From Candidatus Oscillochloris fontis (GTDB taxonomy: Bacteria; Chloroflexota; Chloroflexia; Chloroflexales; Chloroflexaceae), in the NCBI RefSeq assembly GCF_004138135.1, contig NZ_RYFD01000004.1, forward strand, positions 1 to 64,000: a DNA stretch of 64,000 nucleotides, read 5' to 3'. The notes under the pieces were generated by a model. The model was not told the origin of the DNA and ran no database searches. It was given only the letters and a program-made list of their open reading frames with translations. Every line of letters begins with the position of its first letter. Within the stretch, counting starts at the first letter, position 1. Positions 18,520-26,681 of this stretch are shown in pieces. A program made the translations under genes and the position numbers.

Positions 18520-21500
18520 ACGCCGCCTCCCCATGGTTGCGCCGCGTTTTACCCGTGCGGTGCATATCCGCCGCGATTTCCGCGATCTGCGCTACCGCCT
18601 CGATGGCTACCACGTGACGCCGCTGGTGCGTCAGGTGGCGGGGCGCATCGTGGCGGGGCTGGCGGCGCAGAGTGGCGAGCGTGCCTTTTCGCTGATTGGC
18701 CCGTTTGGAGCCGGGAAGTCGGCCTTTGGCCTCTTTGTGGCCCACTTCCTCCAGCGCAAACCCGAATCGCGCCAGCATCTGCTCGATGCGCTGCATGTGG
18801 CCACGCCCGATCCGCTCTTGCCGCTGGCTGCGCCGCGCATGGTGGTGGCGCTGATTGCGGGCAACAATAGCTCGCTGCGCCACGCCATCCTGATGGGCAT
18901 GCTGGAGGCGCTGGCCGATCCGCGTCTGCGTGCGCCGCAGCTTGATGATCTGCGTGAGCAGATTCGTCAGGCCAGCCGCGCTGAGAGCCTCGACCCGGAG
19001 CGGGTGGCGCAACTGGCCAGCCATGTGGCTGCTGCGCTGCGTTCGCATGGCGAATACCAGGGCTTGGTGCTGCTGATTGATGAGCTCGGTCAGTTTTTGG
19101 ACTATGCGGCGCGCCAAGATGAGGAGCGCGATCTCTTTGTGTTGCAGAGTGTCGCCGAGGCGGCGGCGCGCAGTGGTGAAGATCGGCTGCTGGTGATCAC
19201 GATTCTGCACCAGGCGTTTGAGCGCTACACGCTGAATGCGGGCCTCGCTCGGCGGATCGAGTGGGCCAAGGTGCAGGGTCGCTTTGTGGATCTGCCCTTC
19301 CAGGAACCCGCCAGCCAGATGGTGCGCATGGTGGCGCTGGCGCTGCGTCCGAGCGGCAAAGATCCCTATCAGGCGGCACGAGCGGTATGGGCGGAGCAGA
19401 TGGCGGCGCAGAGCGAGGCGCTGGGCTTGCGCCCGGTGGAGATCGCGGCCCACGAGTGGCCCCAGATCTTGGCCGATTCTTATCCCATCCATCCCACCGT
19501 GCTGGTCGCGCTGCCGCAGCTCTTCCGCCAACTCGCGCAGAATGAGCGCTCGCTCTTCGCCTTTCTGCACTCGGATGAGCCGTGGGGCTTGCGTGATGCG
19601 CTTCAGGCAGAAGCTCCGCCCGCCACGCTGCCGATCTACCGCCTCACCCACCTCTACGCCTATGTTGAAGCGAGTCTGGGGCCGAGCCTCTTTGCGCGTG
19701 CGCGGGGCCAGCGTTGGGCCGAGTTGGCCGAGGTGCGCACGCTGTTGGGCAACGGCGATCCCGCGCTGCTCGATCTGCTCACGGTGATCGGGACGATTGG
19801 GGCGATGGAGCGCTCCTCTGGCTTGCGCGCCAGTCAGGCGATCCTCGCCTTTGCTTTGGATGCGGAGGTGAGTGATGGGCTGTTGGCGCTGCAAGCGCGG
19901 CGCATGATCACCTTCCGCCAGCACCGCGATAGCTACATTATTTGGGAAGGCAGCGATCTGGATCTGGAGGCGTTGACGCAGGTGGCGCGCCGCGATCTGG
20001 GTGAGCGGGCCACCCTGGCCGGGTTGCTGCAACACCACGCCGACACGACCCCGCGTGTGGCGCGGCGGCATAGTTACCGCAGCGGGGCTACCCGCCTCTT
20101 TGCGGTGCGCTATCTCGATGCGGCGCAGCTCGATGCGCCTCCCGCCCCGACGGCGGGCTGCGATGGCGAGGTGGTGCATGTTGTGCCTAATGACGATGAC
20201 GATCTGCACCGTGCCGAAGCCTGGGCGCAGCAGGCGGCGCGCCGCGATGAGCCAGAACGGATTGCGGTGTTGCCCCAGCGCGTGCGCGAGTTGCGCAATG
20301 TGCTGCTCGATGTGGCTGCGCTGCGCCACTTGCTAGAGGAGCAGCCGGAGTTAGAACATGATCGCCCGGCGCGGCGTGAAGTGGCGGGACGGCTGATCGA
20401 GGCCCAGCAGACCCTGGCCGGGGTGATGAACGAGACCTACGCAGGGCGTCACGGGCGCTGGTTCTACCGCAGCCAGCCCCAGCCGATCTTCAGTGCCAGC
20501 CAGATTGATGATCTGCTCTCGCAGGCTGCCGACGCCACCTACCCGCAGACGCCACGGGTCTGGAACGAGTTGATCGTGCGCCGCCAACTCTCTTCGGCAG
20601 CGGCCAAGGCGCGCCGCAATCTGATCGAGGCCATGCTCGATCACCCCGACCAGGAGTTGCTGGGTATCCGTGGCTACCCGCCGGAGCGGGCGATCTATGC
20701 GAGTGTGCTGCGTATGAGTGGGCTGCACCGCCCCAATGCGGCTGGAGTGTGGGAGATCGGGCCACCCCCGGATGACGATCCGCTCCACCTACGCCCGGCG
20801 TGGTCGGCGCTGGAGGCGCTGCTGCTTGCCGAAGATGCGGAACCGCTGCCCCTAACCAGCCTCTTTGCCCGCCTTGAGGCCGCGCCGTTTGGGGTGAAGC
20901 CGGGGCTGATTCCGCTGCTCTTCATGGCCTTCTACCTCACCCGTGCGGGCGAGATCAACTTCTACGAGCGTGGCACCTTCGTTCCCGACCCCGACATGGC
21001 CACCTTCGAGCGGCTCTTGGCGCGCCCGGAGCCGTTTGGGGTACGCCTGTGCCGCGCCGACGGGGCGCGCTGGCAGGTCTACCAGCAGCTTGCCGCCGCG
21101 TTGGCTCCGGCGGCGCTCACCAAGCCGGTGCAACCGGCGCTGCTGGCGGTGGCCATCCCGCTGCTGCGCCAATACCGCCACCTGCCCGCCTACAGCCAGC
21201 AGACCAAGCGGGTGAGTCGGCAGGCGCAGGCCATCCGGCGGGCGCTGCGCGAGGCGCGTGCGCCCGATGAGTTGCTTTTTGAGCGCCTGCCCACCGCCTG
21301 CGATCTGCCTGCCTTCCGCGCCGATACCCAGGTGGATGCGCAACGGGTAGACGATTTTGTCAGCGCGGTGCTGGCGGGGATGCAGGAACTCCAACATGCC
21401 TACACGCACCTGATCGGCCAGATCGCGGCCCAGATTGAACGCGCCTTCGGCCTGCGCCAAGGATGTGCCGAGCTTCAGGCGCGCTACGATTTGATTGCCG

Positions 21501-21922
21501 AACGCAGCAACGATACCCAACTGCGCATGTTGGGGGTGCGCCTAGAGAACGCCAGCCCCGACGGGCATGCCTGGGTCGAGAGCATCGCCGCGCTGCTCGG
21601 CAAGCGGCCCCCGGAGCAGTGGGGGGATGACGATCTGCCCCGCTTTGAGGATGCGGTGGCCCAGTTGGGGCAACGCTTCCGCGCCGCCGAGGAGCTGGCC
21701 ATCATCGCCCAGCGCGTCCCCGCCGAGGCGGCGCTCCTGCGGGTGGGCCTCTCGAACGGGCAGCACGAGCGCAGCCGGGTGCTGCACATGGACCAGACCG
21801 ACCCCGCAGTGGCACGTTTGCGCAACGAACTGGGCGATCTGCTCCAGCGCCACCAGGGGCTGACGAGTGAGCAGCGGGCGGCGGCGCTGGCTGTTCTTCT
21901 GCAAGGCGTGTTAGAGGAGTAG
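18512..21922 (+). CDS. sspC: SspC-like large P-loop ATPase
   Basis: 1136 residues. Near the N terminus it has Walker A GPFGAGKS (residues 63-70) and, near 185, a Walker B-like LVLLIDELGQFLDY, reminiscent of BrxC/PglY-type ATPases; the rest is a long helical region with no enzyme motif I recognise. In Ssp systems the SspC ATPase works with SspB and SspD in DNA phosphorothioation. The ATG at 18512 overlaps the sspB stop by 8 bases and has AGGAG upstream. The TAG stop lies within a family B repeat, so the native C terminus may once have been different. Confidence 0.78.
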   Translation: MSERRLPMVAPRFTRAVHIRRDFRDLRYRLDGYHVTPLVRQVAGRIVAGLAAQSGERAFSLIGPFGAGKSAFGLFVAHFLQRKPESRQHLLDALHVATPDPLLPLAAPRMVVALIAGNNSSLRHAILMGMLEALADPRLRAPQLDDLREQIRQASRAESLDPERVAQLASHVAAALRSHGEYQGLVLLIDELGQFLDYAARQDEERDLFVLQSVAEAAARSGEDRLLVITILHQAFERYTLNAGLARRIEWAKVQGRFVDLPFQEPASQMVRMVALALRPSGKDPYQAARAVWAEQMAAQSEALGLRPVEIAAHEWPQILADSYPIHPTVLVALPQLFRQLAQNERSLFAFLHSDEPWGLRDALQAEAPPATLPIYRLTHLYAYVEASLGPSLFARARGQRWAELAEVRTLLGNGDPALLDLLTVIGTIGAMERSSGLRASQAILAFALDAEVSDGLLALQARRMITFRQHRDSYIIWEGSDLDLEALTQVARRDLGERATLAGLLQHHADTTPRVARRHSYRSGATRLFAVRYLDAAQLDAPPAPTAGCDGEVVHVVPNDDDDLHRAEAWAQQAARRDEPERIAVLPQRVRELRNVLLDVAALRHLLEEQPELEHDRPARREVAGRLIEAQQTLAGVMNETYAGRHGRWFYRSQPQPIFSASQIDDLLSQAADATYPQTPRVWNELIVRRQLSSAAAKARRNLIEAMLDHPDQELLGIRGYPPERAIYASVLRMSGLHRPNAAGVWEIGPPPDDDPLHLRPAWSALEALLLAEDAEPLPLTSLFARLEAAPFGVKPGLIPLLFMAFYLTRAGEINFYERGTFVPDPDMATFERLLARPEPFGVRLCRADGARWQVYQQLAAALAPAALTKPVQPALLAVAIPLLRQYRHLPAYSQQTKRVSRQAQAIRRALREARAPDELLFERLPTACDLPAFRADTQVDAQRVDDFVSAVLAGMQELQHAYTHLIGQIAAQIERAFGLRQGCAELQARYDLIAERSNDTQLRMLGVRLENASPDGHAWVESIAALLGKRPPEQWGDDDLPRFEDAVAQLGQRFRAAEELAIIAQRVPAEAALLRVGLSNGQHERSRVLHMDQTDPAVARLRNELGDLLQRHQGLTSEQRAAALAVLLQGVLEE

Positions 21923-21991
21923 GGGCGAAGCATCGCCCACCAATCGCCACCGTCTCCCCTGCCATCATGGTGGGCGATGCTTCGCCCCTAC
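21919..21991. repeat. family B inverted repeat, copy 3 (supplies sspC stop codon)
   Basis: Perfect 20-bp arms (21919-21938 and 21972-21991). As at the helicase gene, the TAG stop of sspC (21920-21922) is bases 2-4 of the repeat. It fills nearly the whole gap to sspD. Confidence 0.85.
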
Positions 21992-22021
21992 GGGATGATA
22001 AAGAAACCCGGAAGTACCCCC

Positions 22022-22852
22022 ATGGACGACGAACGCATCATCCAGAGTTGGGCCGAGCGCCCTGGCCGTCATATTGTCAACCTGAGCGGCGGCAAGGACA
22101 GCACCGCGCTGGCGATCTTCCTGCGCGACAAGATCCCGCAGGTGGAGTACCTCTTTTGTGATACGCACAAAGAGCTGAGCGAAACCTACGAGTACCTAGA
22201 TCGGCTCTCGGCCTACCTGCAACGCCCGATCATCAAGCTCAACGCCCAGCGCGGCTTCGACCACTGGCTCGATATGTATGGTGGCATGCTGCCCTCGGCG
22301 CAGGTGCGCTGGTGTACGCGCAAGCTGAAGATCGAACCCTTCGAGAACTACGTGGGCAGCGAGATCGTTTGGAGCTACGTGGGCATCCGCGCCGACGAAG
22401 CGCGCAGTGGCTATGTCTCGACCAAACCCAACATCCACCCGATCTTCCCCTTCAAGGAGTTCGGGTTGGGGCTGGGCGACATCGAGCGGCTTTTGGAGGA
22501 GAGCGGCCTGGGTCTGCCCAGTTACTACGAATGGCGCCAGCGCAGCGGCTGTTTCTTCTGCTTCTACCAGCGCAACAGCGAGTGGGTGGGCCTGATGGAG
22601 CGCCACCCGGAGCTTTTTGCGCAGTCCAAAGCCTACGAGAGCGAGCGTGGCGGCGAACAATTCACCTGGCGGCAGGGCGAGAGCCTGAGTACGTTAGAAC
22701 AGCCGGAACGAGTCGCCCAGATTAAGCGCGAGCATGAGCGGCGGATGGCCCGCGAGCGTGCCAACCGCCCCGACCGCCCCTTGATCGAGGTGATCGGGGC
22801 GGCATTGGATGCCGAGGATGATGATCAGGGGTGCGATATTTGCCATTTGTAG
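22022..22852 (+). CDS. sspD: SspD/DndC-like PAPS reductase-family sulfur transferase
   Basis: 276 residues. The PP-loop SGGKDST (residues 22-28) is that of the PAPS reductase/ATP pyrophosphatase family that includes DndC and SspD, which adenylate and sulfurate the DNA backbone. Cysteines in RWCTRKLK, in GCFFCFYQRN (CxxC) and in the C-terminal GCDICHL (CxxC) could hold an Fe-S cluster or carry sulfur. The ATG at 22022 was chosen because it starts just ahead of the conserved region; ATG at 21995 is possible. No cysteine desulfurase (sspA) is adjacent, so sulfur must come from an enzyme encoded elsewhere. Confidence 0.88.
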   Translation: MDDERIIQSWAERPGRHIVNLSGGKDSTALAIFLRDKIPQVEYLFCDTHKELSETYEYLDRLSAYLQRPIIKLNAQRGFDHWLDMYGGMLPSAQVRWCTRKLKIEPFENYVGSEIVWSYVGIRADEARSGYVSTKPNIHPIFPFKEFGLGLGDIERLLEESGLGLPSYYEWRQRSGCFFCFYQRNSEWVGLMERHPELFAQSKAYESERGGEQFTWRQGESLSTLEQPERVAQIKREHERRMARERANRPDRPLIEVIGAALDAEDDDQGCDICHL

Positions 22853-22889
22853 GACGCTGCTTCCACTTGGGTGCAAGAGAAGCCTCATG

Positions 22890-22971
22890 TTGACGCAAAG
22901 GCGCAAAGACGCAAAGGTTTTGATGGGAGCCGATATGGATGGGGCTTTGCGCCTTGGCGCCTTTGCGTCAA
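22890..22971. repeat. TTGACGCAAAGGCGCAAAG inverted repeat (family C), copy 1
   Basis: Left arm of repeated GCGCAAA/GACGCAAA units (22890-22917) pairs with a right arm ending CCTTTGCGTCAA (to 22971). It lies between sspD and sspF. Confidence 0.85.
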
Positions 22972-23019
22972 AACCGCGATGCTAGGAGAAGCGCGAACAT
23001 ATTGTAGGAGGAGTTGGCT

Positions 23020-24807
23020 ATGGCGAGTGTGAGCAATCCATTCGTTGACTACCTGAACCGCTACACCACTGCCTCGCCCGATCATGAGGCGGCCTTCGAT
23101 GAATTTCTCTCCCAGATCGCGCCGCCCTCCGGCCAGCCGCTGCACCTCCCAACCCAGGTTGAGAACTTCCTCAACGTGAGTTTTGCCCAACCCGATCCGC
23201 CCTCGGTCATCCTGACCGGCAATGCCGGGGATGGCAAGACCTACCTGTGTCGCCAGATCATCAACGCTACCACCAAGCAGCCGCTCCACGATTGGGAGCG
23301 GCTCCAGCACGAGCCGATCATGCTCAATGGGAAGCGTCTCTATGTGATCAAGGATCTCTCCGAGTTGGGCGACGCCCAGGGTACGGCGCTGCTGCACCGC
23401 GTGGCCGCAACCCTCAGTGGGGAGAGCGAGGAGCGCTACCTGATCGCGGCCAACGAGGGGCGGCTGCGGGCGCTGGCCGGTAATGATGTCACACTCGCCC
23501 CTCTCTACAACCTGATCCACGACCAACTCACGTTGGGTGAAGCCAATGGGGCGCGAGTCTTGGTGATCAACCTGACCAAAGTGACCACCTCCTCGTTCGT
23601 GCGCAAAACCCTGGAGTGGATGACCGCTCCAGTTCACTGGCAGGCGTGTGATGGGTGTGAGAGCCGCGCTGCATGCCCGCTGGCCTACAATGCGCGCCAA
23701 CTGAGCCAAAAACCCATTGCCGACCGCGTCCAGATGCTCTACCAACTCCTCGAACATCTGGAGATCCACGTCACCATGCGTGACATGCTCATCCACCTCG
23801 CCTATACCCTCACCGCCAACCAACGCTGCCAACACCTGCAACACATGCACGTGGCGCATCGGGATCTGAGTGCGCTGGTCTACTACGAAAATATCTGGGG
23901 CCACAATGGCCACCCCGACTTCCGGCGCAAGGCGAGTGTGGTGCAGCACCTAGAGCGTCTGCACATCGGCAACCACTCGCTCTTCGAGTTGGACAACTTC
24001 ATTGTGAGTGGCGGCGAGAGCGCAGAGGAGCAGGAGCAGCATCAGCGACTCTTTCCTTCCGATGTAGATCTGAACCAGCGCCGGTTTGAGCAGGAGCGCC
24101 GTGCATACATTGAGGGTGGTGCCGAAACCGGGGCGCAGCAAGAAACTCCTATGCTCGCGTGGTTGCCCCACTGTCGGCGCAAACTCTTCTTCGAGTGGCA
24201 CGCAAATCCACAGGTCAACCGGCTCATTCCCTTCCTCTTCTTGGCCGACTACCTCGATCTCCTTGAGAATGAACAGCGGCATAAAGAATCGATCCGCCGC
24301 GATCTGGTACTGGGCCTCAATCGCGCCTTCTCGCGGCTCTACCTGAATGAGCGCGACAACCTCTATATTACCAGCCAATACCTGCACAGTACCGAACAGC
24401 CGCGCCCACTCGTGCGCCTCACCATCCCCATTCAGGGCATTGATCTGCGGGTGGATCGGCGGAGACATGCTGCCTACAACTATGATCGTGCCGACCTCGC
24501 GTTGGTGATCGCGCCACCACCGGCGCTCACGATGCATGCCGGGGTGCCGCCCAAGCCAGAGAGTTGGCGCATGAACCTGCTGCTCTTCGAGTACCTCATG
24601 CGCCTCGCCCATGGCGGCACCTTCAATATTCTGGCCGAAGAGTGTGAACTGAGCGTGCGCAGCCTCAAAGATCGTCTGTTGCGTGCATTTGTGAGTGAAA
24701 CAGCAGCTACGGATCGGATGGTTGAGTTCTTCGTAGCTGAACAGCGCCGCTATGCGTTGCGCAAACTCAGTATTGATGAGCAGGGTACTATTCGTGCTTC
24801 GTTCTGA
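23020..24807 (+). CDS. sspF: SspF-like ATPase of the phosphorothioation-dependent restriction module
   Basis: 595 residues. Walker A is GNAGDGKT (residues 67-74). A Cys cluster C210-x2-C213-x5-C219 (CDGCESRAACPLAY) suggests a bound metal. The size and order (ATPase, unknown protein, FtsK-like translocase) match the SspFGH and DndFGH/DptFGH restriction modules, which attack DNA lacking phosphorothioates. AGGAGGAG (23006-23013) fixes the ATG at 23020. The symbol is given by gene order; sequence alone supports only a P-loop protein. Confidence 0.72.
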   Translation: MASVSNPFVDYLNRYTTASPDHEAAFDEFLSQIAPPSGQPLHLPTQVENFLNVSFAQPDPPSVILTGNAGDGKTYLCRQIINATTKQPLHDWERLQHEPIMLNGKRLYVIKDLSELGDAQGTALLHRVAATLSGESEERYLIAANEGRLRALAGNDVTLAPLYNLIHDQLTLGEANGARVLVINLTKVTTSSFVRKTLEWMTAPVHWQACDGCESRAACPLAYNARQLSQKPIADRVQMLYQLLEHLEIHVTMRDMLIHLAYTLTANQRCQHLQHMHVAHRDLSALVYYENIWGHNGHPDFRRKASVVQHLERLHIGNHSLFELDNFIVSGGESAEEQEQHQRLFPSDVDLNQRRFEQERRAYIEGGAETGAQQETPMLAWLPHCRRKLFFEWHANPQVNRLIPFLFLADYLDLLENEQRHKESIRRDLVLGLNRAFSRLYLNERDNLYITSQYLHSTEQPRPLVRLTIPIQGIDLRVDRRRHAAYNYDRADLALVIAPPPALTMHAGVPPKPESWRMNLLLFEYLMRLAHGGTFNILAEECELSVRSLKDRLLRAFVSETAATDRMVEFFVAEQRRYALRKLSIDEQGTIRASF

Positions 24808-24819
24808 TGAGGTAACGCG

Positions 24820-26496
24820 ATGACGAGCATCTATGGTGGGCCTGAAAGTACACAAAAAGAACAGTTCCCTATCGCAGCATGGATCTGGGGCCACCGGCTA
24901 CGCACCGGCCAGACCTGGATCGAATATATGCTCGAATTTCTCAGCGTCCTCTCCGGCTATGATTACCAACTCGGTCGTGGTCTGCGTGGCGGCGATGCGG
25001 ATCTCGCCTACTCCATCCCCAAGCGGCTGGGTCTGCGGCGCTTCATCTTCTACGATGGCCACGAGAAGAGCCGCGATAGTCGTGATACGCGTGCCCTCAA
25101 CGAGTTGCGCGACCAACTCAGACGCACCATGCCCACGCTCAATGGCCATGCGGATGCCGACCTGATGGAGCAGGTGCGTTCGCTACTGCGCTCCTTCTCG
25201 GCCATTGAAGAGGCGCGCTCCTGGTATGCCAAGGCGCTGTTTCCAGTACACGAGGAGTTCTTGCTCTGGGAGGCGTTGCGCAAAGGCTCAACCAAGAACA
25301 ACTATACCGCCTCGGTTGACGATCTCGAACTGTCCAGCCTCGATAAATCCATGGATTTCCGCGCCCGCAACTTCTTCGCCCGTGGCGGTGAGATCTACTA
25401 CCTCATCCTCTCCGCCGGTACCGAGCATGACCCGGAGTTGCGTAGCCGTATTGGCGAGCGGCTGCACCACCTGCTCACCAACCACAACACCACTCTGGGC
25501 CAGATCGCCCAGATCATTGACCGCACATGGAGCGATCTGGCACTCAATAGTGATCACGAGGGTATGATCACGGGCAAACTGGGCTGGATTCTCGATCCCC
25601 AATGCGCACTCTATCGCCAAATTGCCGAGGATCTGGATACCTTCCTCGATAACCAACTCGATTCGCTCGAATGCCTAGAGCTACTCGCCCACCTGATCAG
25701 TTTTCACATGCTGCTCTACATTTACCACCGTGCCCACCCGGCCAGCCACCCCGAAGGCCATGCGGCGGGGAGTTGTATTGAGGCGTGTCGTCCGGAGTTG
25801 CTAATAGATGTGCTGGGCGAGCAGGATGGCGGCATTATGCGCAACCAATCGGCGCGCAGCCTGCGCCAGCACGAGGATTGGCAACTTCAGCAGGCGTACA
25901 GTTTCATTAACCAGAAGATTAGTACCTGGGTCAATCAATATGCGGGTGCTCCCGATCTGCACGAGCGGCTTGATGAAGAGATTCGCCAATTTTTCAGTAC
26001 CAGTGGTCGCAAGATCAAGCAAGACTATGACGCGCAGATCAAGGCAGTCGAGCGAAAATACGATCCAACCGCAACGGATCGTGATCTCCTGATCCAAATC
26101 TACAGCCAGACCGTCTTTAGCGTACTCGAATCGGAATTCCGCAAGAACTTCCTCAGCGTCCACCGCAAGATCGGGCGCGCCATTGGCATGATCGCGCCGC
26201 GCAAGGGGCCGCAGCCGCGCTTTGTTTTGGGCGATACGCTGCTCAAAACGCTGATTATGGCGCTCTTGCCGCGCAACGCCCCGCCCATCCCCTTCGGGAC
26301 GCTGCTCGAACGGCTCTACGAGCGCTATGGCATCATCATCGGGCCGGGTGAGGTGAGTAAGGCCGGGTTGTTGGAGCGCCTGCGTATCAACGAGGAGTAC
26401 TACACCCGCAACCGCGATGCCCTGCGCGACCGCATGTTGCGCGCTGGGTTGCTTCAGCACTATTCGGATGCAACGGCATTGGTGCAGCGGGGTTAA
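24820..26496 (+). CDS. sspG: SspG-like protein of the restriction module
   Basis: 558 residues, no P-loop, no membrane helix, mainly helical. The N-terminal part has a conserved-looking segment (AAWIWGHRLRTGQTWIEYMLEFL). By position between the ATPase and the FtsK-like gene it corresponds to SspG (DptG-like). Its biochemical role is not evident from motifs. It begins 12 bases after sspF, with GAGG 9 bases upstream, so the two are co-transcribed. Confidence 0.68.
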   Translation: MTSIYGGPESTQKEQFPIAAWIWGHRLRTGQTWIEYMLEFLSVLSGYDYQLGRGLRGGDADLAYSIPKRLGLRRFIFYDGHEKSRDSRDTRALNELRDQLRRTMPTLNGHADADLMEQVRSLLRSFSAIEEARSWYAKALFPVHEEFLLWEALRKGSTKNNYTASVDDLELSSLDKSMDFRARNFFARGGEIYYLILSAGTEHDPELRSRIGERLHHLLTNHNTTLGQIAQIIDRTWSDLALNSDHEGMITGKLGWILDPQCALYRQIAEDLDTFLDNQLDSLECLELLAHLISFHMLLYIYHRAHPASHPEGHAAGSCIEACRPELLIDVLGEQDGGIMRNQSARSLRQHEDWQLQQAYSFINQKISTWVNQYAGAPDLHERLDEEIRQFFSTSGRKIKQDYDAQIKAVERKYDPTATDRDLLIQIYSQTVFSVLESEFRKNFLSVHRKIGRAIGMIAPRKGPQPRFVLGDTLLKTLIMALLPRNAPPIPFGTLLERLYERYGIIIGPGEVSKAGLLERLRINEEYYTRNRDALRDRMLRAGLLQHYSDATALVQRG

Positions 26497-26518
26497 TTGG
26501 GTAGCTCAAAGCCCCTTG

Positions 26519-26659
26519 TTGACGCAAAGGCGCAATGACGCAAAGGTTTGTTCGTGTGAAAACATTCTGCGATGCGCCGTATGGCTTCGACAAGCTCAGC
26601 CATCGGCGCGGTGGCGGTGGCTGAGCCTGTCGAAGCCACCGCCAGCGTCTTTGCGTTAA
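26519..26659. repeat. nested repeat: family C split by family D
   Basis: The outer arms are family C (TTGACGCAAAGGCGCAATG... at 26519 and GCGTCTTTGCGTTAA ending 26659). The inner pair is family D (TGGCTTCGACAAGCTCAGCC, 26582-26601, and its inverse, 26619-26638). The arrangement suggests one palindrome inserted into the loop of another. Located between sspG and sspH. Confidence 0.8.
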
Positions 26660-26681
26660 ACCTTGGATGCAAGGAGAAGTT

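Noticed and set aside
18512-21922. BREX system (BrxC/PglY-like ATPase)
   Set aside because: No PglZ, PglX methylase or BrxA/B genes are nearby; the adjacent DUF4007 and PAPS-reductase-like genes indicate a phosphorothioation system.
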